Counted from the stretch's first letter, positions 1-8,950 are shown. The stretch: 37,882 nucleotides of DNA from Bacteriovorax sp. (GCA_018060625.1 JAGOVS010000012.1:1-37882), one strand, 5' to 3'. Notes: generated by a model not told the origin, from the letters alone. Translations and numbers: made by a program.

Positions 1-891
1 AACGAGGATTCTTCCAGGTTCAAAGACGACTCGAGGAGTGTAAAGAGTTTTAGAAAAATAAAATTGATCCAGCGCTTGGGAGATGGTTTGCATATACTGA
101 TTAATGGAAGCAAGTTTTAAGCGATCGTCTTCTGTATAATCAATTCCAAGACCTCCTCCGACATCTAAAAATTCTAAAGGGGTCTCCATGGCAAGAGCGA
201 GATGGGCAAGCTCTTTAATGGCCAAAACAGTCGCTTTTAAATCTGTCAATTGACTACCGATATGGATACTAAGACCTACAAGCTGGGTATTGCTCCAAAA
301 TTCTTTGACAGACAGGGCCTCTAAAATATCTGCTTTTAAGAGACCAAATTTATGAGTTTTATTTCCTGTCGAAATATGTTTGTGGGTTTTTGCATTGACT
401 TGAGGATTTAAGCGAAAAGCAATACGAGCTGTGCGTTTTTCTTTTTTTGCGATTTGATTAATAAGTTCTAACTCTTCAATTGATTCAACATTAAAAGAAT
501 AGATGCCTTTTTTTCCGAGCTTCAAAGCGTAGCGAATTTCTTCGGCGGTTTTGGCCACTCCAGAAAAAACGATTTTTTCTGGCAAAATTCCAGCCTTGAT
601 GGCCTTCTTTAATTCACCAACAGAGACGACATCGGCCCCGCTTCCAAGAGATTGCAGATGTTTCAAAACGTCCAGATTAGCATTGGCCTTTACGGCATAA
701 CACACAAGTGGATCAGGGATATTATTCTTGAGCGCTGCCTGATAAAAACTCTTATAATAGAAGTCCAGGGTTTTTTGGCTATACAAATAAAAAGGAGTCG
801 CTCTTTTTTGCGCGATAAGCTCTAAAGAGCGTCCATCAAAGGTAAGTTTATTTTTTTTGTATTGGAGAGGGGAAGGGAGTATATTTTTCAT
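1..891 (-). CDS. lysA: Diaminopimelate decarboxylase (partial, 3' end outside window)
   Basis: This PLP-dependent enzyme converts meso-diaminopimelate to L-lysine and CO2, the last step of lysine synthesis. The minus strand is open for 297 codons from ATG at 891 to the window edge. Visible hallmarks of the fold-III decarboxylase family are YAVKAN with the Schiff-base lysine at K68, a SIHIGSQ segment, the glycine-rich LDVGGGLGID loop, and EPGRILV at the very edge. Family members are about 415 residues, so roughly 120 C-terminal residues, including the Cys-containing second active-site half, lie beyond position 1. It is divergent from uvrB with only 26 bp between start codons, so the promoter must overlap one of the two coding regions. 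No strong Shine-Dalgarno sequence is visible. Confidence 0.95.
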   Translation of the reverse strand, partial: MKNILPSPLQYKKNKLTFDGRSLELIAQKRATPFYLYSQKTLDFYYKSFYQAALKNNIPDPLVCYAVKANANLDVLKHLQSLGSGADVVSVGELKKAIKAGILPEKIVFSGVAKTAEEIRYALKLGKKGIYSFNVESIEELELINQIAKKEKRTARIAFRLNPQVNAKTHKHISTGNKTHKFGLLKADILEALSVKEFWSNTQLVGLSIHIGSQLTDLKATVLAIKELAHLALAMETPLEFLDVGGGLGIDYTEDDRLKLASINQYMQTISQALDQFYFSKTLYTPRVVFEPGRILV

Positions 892-917
892 GAGGCCATT
901 TTAAGCTACTAAACTTT

Positions 918-2936
918 ATGAATAAAGAAAAATCGATAGAAAAAAACTCTGTTTTCAATTTGGTAAATCCTTTCTCTCCAGGAGGGGATCAACCTAAGGC
1001 CATTGCCGAGTTGGTAAAGGGCTTTACTGAAGGCAAAAAGAAGCAAACCCTTTTGGGGGTTACAGGTTCTGGAAAGACTTTTACAATGGCCAATGTCATT
1101 CAGGCCTTAGGTAAAAAAACTTTAGTCATGGCCCACAATAAAACACTGGCCGCTCAATTGTACTCAGAATTTAGAGAGTTTTTTCCCCACAACGCTGTTG
1201 AATACTTTGTTTCTTACTATGATTATTATCAGCCAGAAGCTTATGTGGCAGGTTCAGATACGTATATTGAAAAAGATTCAGCGGTTAATGATGAAATTGA
1301 AAAACTTCGCCACAGTGCTACCCGAAATCTCATTGAGCGCGATGACGTCATTGTTGTGGCCTCCGTTTCTTGCATCTATGGTATTGGGTCAAAAGAAGAA
1401 TATGCATCGATGAAGGCCATCCTTGAAGTTGGCGAGACGATGGACCGCGATGATTTTCTCAAAACACTTGTGGCCATTCAATATGAAAGGAATGACATCG
1501 ATTTTTCACGGGGATGTTTTCGTGTCAGAGGTGATATTGTTGAGGTCTTTCCGGCCCATGAGGAAAGCAATGTTGTTCGAGTTGAATTTTTTGGAGATGA
1601 AATTGATTCCATTTCTCTCGTCGATCCTCTTCGAGGAAAAATAATCCAGTCGCTAAAGAAAGAAACCATTTATCCAAAGTCCCATTACGTCGTTGGGCAG
1701 GATCGAATGAAGGCAGCAATGGAGGCGATCAAGATTGAATTGCGTGAGAGAATTGGGGAATTTGTTAAAGAAGATAAACTTCTTGAGCGTCAACGAATTG
1801 AACAACGAACCCTCTACGACATAGAAATGATGGAGGAATTGGGGTTTTGTTCAGGAATAGAAAATTACTCTCGACATCTTACCGGTGCCAATGCAGGGGA
1901 TCCGCCGCCAACGCTCATTGATTATTTTGATCGCGATTTTTTAATGATTATCGATGAGTCACATATCACCGTTTCTCAAGTTGGAGGAATGTATCGAGGA
2001 GATAGGGCAAGAAAAGAAAATCTCGTCAATTATGGCTTCAGGCTTCCTTCTGCCTTGGATAATAGACCCTTAAAATTTGAAGAATTTGAGGAGCGACAGG
2101 ATTTAACACTTTATGTTTCAGCGACTCCTGGGAATTTCGAACTTGAAAAAACGAATGGAGAATATGTTGAACAAATTATTCGGCCTACAGGGTTACTTGA
2201 CCCGATTATCGAAGTCCGGGGGGCAGAGACTCAAGTAGATAATTTACTTGAGGAAGCCAGAGCTGTTATTAAAAATGGCTCACGTGTTTTGGTAACGACG
2301 TTGACAAAAAAACTGGCCGAAGAGTTGACGAAATATTTTGCTTCTTGTGGGGTAAGAGTTCGCTATTTGCATTCAGATATCGATACCCTCGAGCGAATGG
2401 AGATCATTCGAGATTTGCGTTTGGGAGAGTTCGATGTACTTGTTGGAATTAACCTTTTGAGAGAGGGATTAGATATACCTGAGGTCTCATTGGTCGGAAT
2501 TCTTGATGCAGACAAAGAAGGCTTTCTGCGTTCAGAGCGCTCACTTATCCAAACGATTGGTAGAGCGGCCAGGAATGCAGAGGGTAGGGTTATTCTTTAT
2601 GCCTATAAAACCACTGAAAGCATGAAGCGGGCCATTAGTGAAACCCTCAGAAGAAGAAAAATTCAAGAAGAATACAATCATAAAAGAGGTATTATTCCTG
2701 CCACAATTAAAAAAAGTGTTAGTGGTGGAGTCATTGAAACTTTGCGCGGGGCCAAGAAAGGGCGGTCTGAAAAGAAAAAAATTGAGTCTGAGCATTTATC
2801 CGCCGAGTCTCTTGATAAACGAATTGAAGAACTTAGGAAATTAATGAAAGAAGCTTCTAGGGATTTGCGTTTTGAAGAGGCGGCCAAAATCCGGGATGAA
2901 ATAAAAACGATCACAGATCTTAGAATACTCATTTAG
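918..2936 (+). CDS. uvrB: Excinuclease ABC subunit B
   Basis: UvrB is the damage-verifying helicase-like subunit of nucleotide excision repair. It is loaded by UvrA and positions UvrC for dual incision. The 672 residues match the family length (about 670). Visible are the N-terminal GGDQPKAI segment, Walker A GVTGSGKT (47-54), the damage-probing beta-hairpin YDYYQPEAY (101-109), the Walker B-type DESH box (346-349), helicase motif VI with IGRAARN, and a C-terminal UVR motif ([13 protein letters not shown]) that binds UvrC. The first ~12 residues are an extension relative to typical UvrB proteins, so translation could begin slightly downstream. No clear ribosome-binding site precedes ATG 918. 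Neighbours do not suggest an SOS operon, and I see no LexA-type box in the 26-bp intergenic gap. Confidence 0.98.
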   Translation: MNKEKSIEKNSVFNLVNPFSPGGDQPKAIAELVKGFTEGKKKQTLLGVTGSGKTFTMANVIQALGKKTLVMAHNKTLAAQLYSEFREFFPHNAVEYFVSYYDYYQPEAYVAGSDTYIEKDSAVNDEIEKLRHSATRNLIERDDVIVVASVSCIYGIGSKEEYASMKAILEVGETMDRDDFLKTLVAIQYERNDIDFSRGCFRVRGDIVEVFPAHEESNVVRVEFFGDEIDSISLVDPLRGKIIQSLKKETIYPKSHYVVGQDRMKAAMEAIKIELRERIGEFVKEDKLLERQRIEQRTLYDIEMMEELGFCSGIENYSRHLTGANAGDPPPTLIDYFDRDFLMIIDESHITVSQVGGMYRGDRARKENLVNYGFRLPSALDNRPLKFEEFEERQDLTLYVSATPGNFELEKTNGEYVEQIIRPTGLLDPIIEVRGAETQVDNLLEEARAVIKNGSRVLVTTLTKKLAEELTKYFASCGVRVRYLHSDIDTLERMEIIRDLRLGEFDVLVGINLLREGLDIPEVSLVGILDADKEGFLRSERSLIQTIGRAARNAEGRVILYAYKTTESMKRAISETLRRRKIQEEYNHKRGIIPATIKKSVSGGVIETLRGAKKGRSEKKKIESEHLSAESLDKRIEELRKLMKEASRDLRFEEAAKIRDEIKTITDLRILI

Positions 2937-3020
2937 TAAACAACCAAAAAATCCCAAAATGGAGATAAAGTGCCCAAATGATCGCAGTGCATAGACTGCC
3001 TTTTACCTCTAAGAATAAGG

Positions 3021-3046
3021 GACCAAGGTCAAAGGCCTTACTGGTC
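3021..3046 (+). other. Weak inverted repeat after uvrB
   Basis: GACCA (3021-3025) can pair with TGGTC (3042-3046), with an inner AGG/CCT pairing. It lies 85 bp after the uvrB stop and is followed by a T-rich but interrupted stretch. It might be a weak terminator for uvrB or a leader structure of the next gene. The stem is short and imperfect. Confidence 0.25.
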
Positions 3047-3088
3047 TAAGTTGATTGTTCTTGTACTGTTTTGGTGTTAGAAAGCCAT

Positions 3089-3382
3089 ATGAAAAAAATA
3101 TTTAAACTTACAGCTCCATCCAAGGCCCCTGAACGTCAGGTCGATTCCGTTAAGCATGAGATTAATAAATATATTGCAAGAGAAAGAAGAAAAAAGCTTC
3201 CAGAAGGAGTCGATTTTTGGGATTTTGATTGTCATATTGGTAATGATGAAGAGTCATTAGTGAATATCCATGTCTCAGAAATAAACAAATCTATAGATTC
3301 CTTTGTCGATAAGCAGTGTGGGCATTTTATGATTCAGATTTTGGCAAAACCTGGGTATCGTGGACCAAAATTAAAAAAATAA
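3089..3382 (+). CDS. Small DUF6172-type protein of unknown function
   Basis: This is a 97-residue, basic, soluble protein with no signal peptide or membrane segment. The sequence MKKIFKLTAPSK, RERRKKLPEGVDFWDFDC, an IHVSEI segment and the ending ILAKPGYRGPK match my memory of the DUF6172 family, small conserved proteins of about 95-105 residues in Proteobacteria with no assigned function. The open frame extends upstream to TTG 3071, but the family normally begins MKK, so ATG 3089 is chosen. The gene stands alone between uvrB and galE and ends within the left arm of a hairpin with a T-run. The conserved DFWDFDC and HVSE residues suggest a structured core, but nothing here indicates an activity. 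Confidence 0.75.
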   Translation: MKKIFKLTAPSKAPERQVDSVKHEINKYIARERRKKLPEGVDFWDFDCHIGNDEESLVNIHVSEINKSIDSFVDKQCGHFMIQILAKPGYRGPKLKK

Positions 3383-3433
3383 TTTCCCTAACTTTTATAA
3401 GAAATCTGGTAAAATTAGGGAAATGATTTTTTT
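3382..3433 (+). terminator. Rho-independent-type hairpin between DUF6172 gene and galE
   Basis: A perfect 10-bp stem (3382-3391 with 3415-3424) encloses a 23-nt loop and is followed by a run of seven T after GA. It starts on the last base of the upstream stop codon. It resembles an intrinsic terminator, but the loop is longer than usual and galE starts only 14 bp after the T-run. Confidence 0.55.
3407..3415 (+). promoter_or_regulatory. Possible extended -10 element for galE
   Basis: TGGTAAAAT inside the loop and right arm of the hairpin fits an extended -10 (TGn plus TAAAAT). A start near 3422 would give a leader of about 26 nt to galE with an AAGGG ribosome-binding site at 3438-3442. No good -35 hexamer is visible. 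Confidence 0.3.
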
Positions 3434-3447
3434 AGTAAAGGGTTGGT

Positions 3448-4416
3448 ATGAGTATTTTAGTGACAGGTGGAGCAGGATACATTGGCTCTCATGTAGTCGC
3501 TCTTTTGGGGGCCGCAGGGGAAGACGTAATTATTTTAGATAATCTCTCAACTGGGCGAAGAGAAAACGTCCTCTGTGGACGTTTAGTCGTTGGAGACTTA
3601 GCCGACCAGAAATTACTTGATGATCTTTTTACAGAAAATAAAATAGAAGCAGTGATGCATTTTGCTGGGAGTATCGTTGTACCAGAAAGTGTTGAGAATC
3701 CTACTCTGTATTACCAAAATAATACAGAACTCTCACTTAAGCTTATTCAGAAGTGCCTGAAGTATAAAACATCCCAGTTGATTTTTTCCTCTACGGCCGC
3801 AGTTTATGGTCTTCCCGAGGGCGGAGTGGCCAGTGAGTTAACTCCAACTGTACCTATCAACCCATATGGGCGCTCAAAACTTATGACAGAATGGATGCTT
3901 GAAGATAGCTCTAAGGCCCATGATTTCTTCTATGTGGCCCTTCGCTACTTTAATGTCGCAGGAGCTAGCAAAACAGGAAAAATAGGGCAATCAACACCTC
4001 GGGCCACTCATTTGCTTAAGACCGCGGCCGAAGTGGCCACTTCCAAAAAAAGTGTGATGAAAATTTTTGGCGACGACTATCAAACACCAGATGGGACTTG
4101 TATTAGGGATTATATTCATGTCGATGATTTGGCCCAGGCCCATTTAGATGCACTCAAGTATTTACGAGAGAAAAGACAATCACAAATTCTTAATTGTGGA
4201 TACGGACATGGTTTTTCAGTCAAAGAAGTCATCAACGAAGTTGAAAAGTATATCGGTACCAAACTCAATGTCGAAATGGGCGAGCGACGGGCCGGCGATG
4301 CTATAATGCTAATTTCTAAGGCCGATAAAATCAGAAAAGTTCTTAATTGGACCCCTCAGTATGACAATCTTAGCTATATAGTGAAAACAGCGATTGAATG
4401 GGAGAAAAAGCTCTAG
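3448..4416 (+). CDS. galE: UDP-glucose 4-epimerase
   Basis: GalE interconverts UDP-glucose and UDP-galactose (or the N-acetyl forms in some homologues) using tightly bound NAD, in the cytoplasm. The 322-residue extended short-chain dehydrogenase fold shows the NAD-binding GGAGYIGSH at 7-15, DNLSTG at 31-36, the catalytic Ser/Thr region FSSTAAVYG at 113-121 and the YxxxK pair Y140/K144. The later segment GDDYQTPDGTCIRDYIHVDDLAQAH is characteristic of GalE rather than of dehydratases. E. coli GalE is 338 residues. Its position just upstream of the exopolysaccharide locus suggests it supplies a nucleotide sugar for that polymer, although a 95-bp gap separates it from the next gene. An AAGGG Shine-Dalgarno sequence precedes ATG 3448. 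Confidence 0.93.
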   Translation: MSILVTGGAGYIGSHVVALLGAAGEDVIILDNLSTGRRENVLCGRLVVGDLADQKLLDDLFTENKIEAVMHFAGSIVVPESVENPTLYYQNNTELSLKLIQKCLKYKTSQLIFSSTAAVYGLPEGGVASELTPTVPINPYGRSKLMTEWMLEDSSKAHDFFYVALRYFNVAGASKTGKIGQSTPRATHLLKTAAEVATSKKSVMKIFGDDYQTPDGTCIRDYIHVDDLAQAHLDALKYLREKRQSQILNCGYGHGFSVKEVINEVEKYIGTKLNVEMGERRAGDAIMLISKADKIRKVLNWTPQYDNLSYIVKTAIEWEKKL

Positions 4417-4426
4417 TTTTTGCTTC

Positions 4427-4473
4427 TTTTTTACATAGTGGACTAGGCAATTCAAGGCCTTCCCTGTAAAAAA
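4427..4473. repeat. Inverted repeat downstream of galE
   Basis: TTTTTTACA (4427-4435) is perfectly complementary to TGTAAAAAA (4465-4473). The 29-nt loop contains the 8-bp palindrome AAGGCCTT (4454-4461). The T-run is on the 5' side for plus-strand transcripts, so it would terminate minus-strand rather than plus-strand transcription. Its role is unclear. Confidence 0.35.
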
Positions 4474-4511
4474 TGTCCGGTGATTAAATTTTAGAAAAGG
4501 CATGCCGGATT

Positions 4512-5081
4512 ATGACCAACCAAAAAAAAAATATTTCTGTTTGGGAAATAGGGCCAGTTTCTTCGGTTCTTCAAAAAATTCATTTTCAGTTTGTGACTAA
4601 AAAACTTCGATCGCTATCAGTTGTGAGCGAACATCGTTTAGAGGGCAAGACAACACTTTCAATACTTATCGCTCGTGGGCTAAAAGAAATATATAATCTG
4701 AATGTTCTGCTTGTTGACTTAAACCCTCAAGGCGATATTTTACTCAGTAAGTATCTAGGAGACTACAGCTCTCATGAGGGAATTGTTGAGGGACACCCTT
4801 TTGATTTTTCTCTTTTCAGGGTCAAAGATCTTGATGTTGATTGGTCTAAGAATCTTTTTGATGGCCCTTTTCTCAACACGATTGTGACAAATTTTACTGC
4901 CCAATACGATATCGTTATTGTAGATAATTTTGTTCCAGCAGATTCAGGAGCAACCCTCTTAAAGGTGAATACAGACACAAATATTATAATTAGATCTAGC
5001 AGTGGCAAGAAAACGGATAAGGTACAAAAAGAGTTAGAGTTAAATCGTAAACATTTAATGGGAATTATTTTAAATAAATAA
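4512..5081 (+). CDS. Wzc/CpsD-like P-loop ATPase with altered P-loop
   Basis: This is a 189-residue cytoplasmic protein of the MinD/ParA-like P-loop class that includes the kinase half of bacterial tyrosine kinases (CpsD, Wzc C-terminus). The fold order is visible: Walker A-like SEHRLEGKTT (39-48), Walker A' VLLVDLNPQGD (65-75) and Walker B-like YDIVIVDNF (132-140). The usual SxxPGEGKS/T signature has lost its Pro-Gly, but GKTT is retained. The usual DADLRRP-type A' motif is DLNPQGD. There is no C-terminal tyrosine cluster, so autophosphorylation of the normal kind is unlikely. It lies six bases upstream of the co-polymerase gene, so the two probably form a split PCP/ATPase pair. Whether it binds or hydrolyses ATP is uncertain. 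No strong ribosome-binding site is visible before ATG 4512. Confidence 0.7.
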   Translation: MTNQKKNISVWEIGPVSSVLQKIHFQFVTKKLRSLSVVSEHRLEGKTTLSILIARGLKEIYNLNVLLVDLNPQGDILLSKYLGDYSSHEGIVEGHPFDFSLFRVKDLDVDWSKNLFDGPFLNTIVTNFTAQYDIVIVDNFVPADSGATLLKVNTDTNIIIRSSSGKKTDKVQKELELNRKHLMGIILNK

Positions 5082-5087
5082 AATATT

Positions 5088-6302
5088 ATGCAAGAAAAAA
5101 TATACATCAAAGATTTTATTTTGTTATTGAATCGCTATAAGAAATCAATTTTTATAATTATGACATTTACTCTCTTATGTTCAATTGAGTTAAGTGTGAT
5201 TCTTCCGAAAAGTTATAAGTCGGAGTTCGAACTCAATATTTATCCTAAATATTTTTATAATTCACTTATCTCAGATATTGTTCCTGGGATTAATTCTTCA
5301 CCGGAGATGACTCAAACAGTGGCGGCCATGGTTAAGGAAGTGATGAATGACCAATTTATTGATGAAATTGGTTTGGCCTTTAAAATATATCCTCTGAAAA
5401 TGAATGAGTATCAACAGGCCAAAGAGCGATCTATGTTGCGAGATCATTTCGAGCTCTATTCCGCAGGAGGAAATACTTTTCATGTTTCTTTTAACCATAA
5501 AAATCCCCATACGGCCTTTGAAGTATCAAAAAAAGTACTTGAGACCGTTCGAAATTATTTTATCAATACAAGAATTTCAACAATTGAATTGGCACAACAG
5601 ACAATTTTGAAAAAATTAGAGTCTGTAAATATCACTAAGCAAATATCTGATACAGAAAGTAATGGGAGCCCTTTTACCACTAAAAACCCAACAGTTCTTC
5701 TTGAAGAACTCTCAAAAATTAAGCAAGATATTGCTTCTTTAAAACTCCAATTTAATTCAAATCACCCAAGCATAATTAGGCTTTTACAAAAACAATCGAA
5801 TATAGAAGAGTATTTAAAAGAAATTGGGGGAGCTGGACAAAAGAGTTTCATCGATGATAACCAAGAACAAGAGAAAGGTTTTTCACCTGTATTAATGTCT
5901 AATGATAAAGAAACGTCAAAAAGTATTACTTCAAAACTGTATTCAAATTTTAATAATATTAATATAGCACTCGACATAGAAAGGGAAAGTGTCTCCAGTT
6001 ATATTGGTATAACAGAAGCCCCTCAATTTCCCACTTCTCCTCTGTTTCCCAAAAAACGTCTCTTTGCAAGTTTGGGGCTTGTTCTTGGCCTGATTTTTTG
6101 TTTTCTCTATATTCTCTATAAAGAAGTGATGCATTCCGCTCCTCTTGAAGATGCCCAGCAAATGGCAGAAAAATTTAATGGAAGTTTTTTTGGTACACTC
6201 CCAGAGATTAATGAAGCTGATTTAATGAGTAATCAATTATTGAGTTTAGCGGTAAAAGAAAAATCGACAAAGAACATTGCCTACAATCCTGTCACAGATT
6301 AA
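5088..6302 (+). CDS. Polysaccharide co-polymerase (Wzz/Wzc N-terminal-type chain-length protein)
   Basis: This is a 404-residue inner-membrane protein with the polysaccharide co-polymerase layout: a short cytoplasmic N-terminus, a first membrane segment around 19-39, a large periplasmic region with coiled-coil-prone helices, the proline-rich PQFPTSPLFPKK (312-323) that precedes the second membrane segment in this family, and the second segment at about 325-344. About 60 cytoplasmic residues follow (DAQQMAEKFNGSFFGTLPEI), resembling the linker that joins Wzc to its kinase domain, but no kinase domain follows. Such proteins govern polymer length and couple polymerisation to Wza export. The gene follows the P-loop ATPase gene by 6 bp, supporting a two-protein equivalent of Wzc. 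Confidence 0.85.
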   Translation: MQEKIYIKDFILLLNRYKKSIFIIMTFTLLCSIELSVILPKSYKSEFELNIYPKYFYNSLISDIVPGINSSPEMTQTVAAMVKEVMNDQFIDEIGLAFKIYPLKMNEYQQAKERSMLRDHFELYSAGGNTFHVSFNHKNPHTAFEVSKKVLETVRNYFINTRISTIELAQQTILKKLESVNITKQISDTESNGSPFTTKNPTVLLEELSKIKQDIASLKLQFNSNHPSIIRLLQKQSNIEEYLKEIGGAGQKSFIDDNQEQEKGFSPVLMSNDKETSKSITSKLYSNFNNINIALDIERESVSSYIGITEAPQFPTSPLFPKKRLFASLGLVLGLIFCFLYILYKEVMHSAPLEDAQQMAEKFNGSFFGTLPEINEADLMSNQLLSLAVKEKSTKNIAYNPVTD

Positions 6303-6318
6303 ATAATGGGAATTTTTC

Positions 6319-7737
6319 ATGCAAATGGCCGATAGTTTCCTGTTTAATCTGCATCAATTTGTGATCTCATTTTTATGCCTATTTTATGTTTATTATGTCT
6401 GGAAAGACTTAGCCTCTAATAATTTTAACAAGTTAAAGCATGTTTCCATACAATGGATCGCACCCATTTTCATTGGTCTTTTTTTTGGGATTTACCTATA
6501 TCTTTTAAGTCAGTGGGGGGCCATTTCATTATTTCTTTCATTTTCATTTGCGATTCTTATCGTTCTGTCTCTTCTAGATCCTAAATATGCAGTAGGTTTT
6601 TTTGCTTTTCTTTTGATGGCCAGGCCTTGGGAATATTATAAAAATGAATTAATGGGATCGATGCTTCGAGATGTTTTCATCCTTGCAGTTTTGAGTCTTA
6701 TTGCTCATCGAATTTTTAGGAAAAAATATTACTTTCAATGGAATTACACTTCTGCTTTTATGCTGGCCTTTCTCCTTTGGGCCTTTTTAAGTCTGTTTCC
6801 CTCAGGGGCATCTGCAGTTGTAGTCAATGATTTTACAGAGGTATTATTAAAAGATGTCATAATCTATTTTCTCATTGTTAACGCAGCGGATCGCAAAGAC
6901 TCAATCCAACCCATTAAAGCAGCACTTTTTTTGGCCATTACTGAAAAGACGATTATTTCCTTTTATAAAATTTATATTATTAAAGAATTAGGAACAGGAG
7001 ATTCAATTAATCGAATGACTGGGGTTGGATTAATAGAAAATGCCAACGATATTGCTGCAATTCTTATTTTGGCCATTCCTTTTACGATTTCTTATTTTAA
7101 AGAGATAAAAGTAAAAGCACTTAAAGGATTCATTGCGATCGTTATTTTTGCTTTTTATTTCATACTTATTTGGGAAGCAAAATCTCGAGGGGCCACTTTG
7201 GGCCTTGGCGCCTTTGCTCTCGCCTGGTATTGGTTGAAGATTAAAAATAAGAAAAAAGGGATAGTGATTTTAATTTCTGGTTTACTCCTTACTTTTGGAG
7301 CGCTTTCTCAAATTGAGAGAAATTCTGATGACATCGAGGGATCGACTAAAAATCGACTTATATTTTGGAAGGCAGGTCTTAATATGGCCATCCGTAATCC
7401 GCTTTTTGGAGTGGGGTATGGCGGATATATGGAAAAATTAAGTGAATATGCTAATGGTAATGTCGGTACAGAGGGAGCAAAGAAAACGATTCATTCAACT
7501 TGGCTTCTTGCCTTGGCCGAAACAGGATTTGTGGGTTTTTTCTTTTTTATGGGAACTTGGATTTTTACTCTGAAATCTGCATGGAAAATGAGGCTTGAGA
7601 ATCCAGAATATTTTTTGGCCATTGTTTCTTATGGTACTGCCGTGACATTTCTTTCTCATACTTATATGCTTTACCCCTATATCCTGATCGGGCTTACTGT
7701 GGGCCACGGGCAGTTTTATCAAAGTAAGGCATCATAA
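6319..7737 (+). CDS. O-antigen ligase/polymerase-like membrane protein (Wzy/WaaL family)
   Basis: This is a 472-residue polytopic inner-membrane protein with about a dozen hydrophobic segments. The segment NPLFGVGYGGY (360-370), the following H392-S393 in TIHSTWLLALAETG and a terminal pair of membrane helices form the periplasmic-loop signature of the O-antigen ligase/polymerase superfamily. In this locus, with a flippase and a co-polymerase nearby, a Wzy-type polymerase joining repeat units on undecaprenyl diphosphate is more likely than a lipid A-core ligase, but sequence alone cannot separate them. A GGGAA ribosome-binding site precedes ATG 6319. The stop overlaps the next start as TAATG, implying translational coupling with the glycosyltransferase downstream. 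Confidence 0.85.
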   Translation: MQMADSFLFNLHQFVISFLCLFYVYYVWKDLASNNFNKLKHVSIQWIAPIFIGLFFGIYLYLLSQWGAISLFLSFSFAILIVLSLLDPKYAVGFFAFLLMARPWEYYKNELMGSMLRDVFILAVLSLIAHRIFRKKYYFQWNYTSAFMLAFLLWAFLSLFPSGASAVVVNDFTEVLLKDVIIYFLIVNAADRKDSIQPIKAALFLAITEKTIISFYKIYIIKELGTGDSINRMTGVGLIENANDIAAILILAIPFTISYFKEIKVKALKGFIAIVIFAFYFILIWEAKSRGATLGLGAFALAWYWLKIKNKKKGIVILISGLLLTFGALSQIERNSDDIEGSTKNRLIFWKAGLNMAIRNPLFGVGYGGYMEKLSEYANGNVGTEGAKKTIHSTWLLALAETGFVGFFFFMGTWIFTLKSAWKMRLENPEYFLAIVSYGTAVTFLSHTYMLYPYILIGLTVGHGQFYQSKAS

Positions 7738-8945
7738 TGCGAACGGTTGGATTATTTTTCATGGGTCTAGGTTTTTTAGGTTTTTTTTGGACCTTATTTG
7801 GATCTATGCTTGTCTCGTTTGTTTTTGGATCATTAAAAAATCTTTTATTTAAAAGTCCGCAATCGAAATCTATTGAGAATCGCGAAATAATCAAATTTGA
7901 TATTCTCATTGCGGCCTTCAATGAAGAAGGAACGATTGCTCAAACCCTGAAGAGTTTTGAAGAATGTACAAAAATTCTAGGTCGAAACAAAGAAAAGATT
8001 CTGGTAAGGGCCGTCGTTGGATTAGATCATTGCACAGACTCAACCTTATCCATTGTTCAAAAATTTAAAAAGACTTCAAATTTTGAAGTCTCTTATTTAG
8101 AAAATGACGAAACGAGAGGCAAGTGGTTTGTTTTAAAAAAACTAATTAGAGCAAGCAATGCCGATTGGGTTGCACTGACAGACTGCGGATCCATTTGGAA
8201 TTCAGAGTTACTTTTAAAGGTTGCCCCTCAATTAAGAGATCAAGAGCTCGTTTGTATCGCACCCTCATATCTTCCAACAGGGGCAAAGTTTCTTGAGAGT
8301 TTGTATTGGAGATTAGAACAATTTGTGAGGTATTTCGAGAATGTAGGTGGTGGACCTATCATGGTTCATGGAATAAGCGTTTTTTATAAAAGGGCGGCCT
8401 TGATAGATGTTTTAGACCAATTAGGAGAGACTCATTGGTTTAATGATGATGTTGTCATTCCCCTTTCTCTCAGACTTAATAATCCCCACAAGCGGATTCA
8501 CTATTTAGCGGAACTAGAGAAGAAAACGTGGGTTTATGATATTGGAGTTGTCACCAAAGCGAGTGTAGAGTTAACAAGACGAAAACGAATACTCATTGGG
8601 AATTTACAAATTATCAAACATATCATTTTGCCAAGATTTCAGTTTTTCAGCTTGGCATCTTGGTCTTCACTTCGATTGGTTTTTAAAGTGCTATGGGCCT
8701 ATTGGGTAAGTTTCTTCGCGATCGGGTTACTTATTATTTTGGAGACGACAACTCTTTTATCAGATTTTTTATCTCATCAGTCTTTTTCTAAAATGATTGT
8801 TGAATTACTTTTTGTATTTACTCTTTTTATAATGGTTAAAAAATCAAATTATATTCATCGATTATTCATGGCCTATTTATCGGGATTATGGATTTTTAAG
8901 GGTTGGAAGGCCCTCGATAATCTAAAAAAAATATCTTGGAGTTAG
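7737..8945 (+). CDS. Membrane-anchored family 2 glycosyltransferase
   Basis: This is a 402-residue protein with an N-terminal membrane helix (about 5-27), a cytoplasmic GT-A domain starting at FDILIAAFNEEGTI, and two C-terminal membrane helices (about 320-365). The nucleotide-sugar/metal motif is TDCGS with D149, so the second acidic residue of the usual DxD is Gly. The later acidic pair NDD and the RRKRILIGNLQ segment resemble the (Q/R)xxRW region of processive or exopolysaccharide GT2 enzymes. It probably adds a sugar to the lipid-linked repeat unit at the inner face of the cytoplasmic membrane. It starts within the stop codon of the preceding polymerase-like gene. Confidence 0.85.
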   Translation: MRTVGLFFMGLGFLGFFWTLFGSMLVSFVFGSLKNLLFKSPQSKSIENREIIKFDILIAAFNEEGTIAQTLKSFEECTKILGRNKEKILVRAVVGLDHCTDSTLSIVQKFKKTSNFEVSYLENDETRGKWFVLKKLIRASNADWVALTDCGSIWNSELLLKVAPQLRDQELVCIAPSYLPTGAKFLESLYWRLEQFVRYFENVGGGPIMVHGISVFYKRAALIDVLDQLGETHWFNDDVVIPLSLRLNNPHKRIHYLAELEKKTWVYDIGVVTKASVELTRRKRILIGNLQIIKHIILPRFQFFSLASWSSLRLVFKVLWAYWVSFFAIGLLIILETTTLLSDFLSHQSFSKMIVELLFVFTLFIMVKKSNYIHRLFMAYLSGLWIFKGWKALDNLKKISWS

Positions 8946-8950
8946 AGTCC

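Noticed and set aside
4427-4473. Inverted repeat as a galE terminator
   Set aside because: The T-run is on the wrong side for plus-strand termination. Kept only as a repeat.
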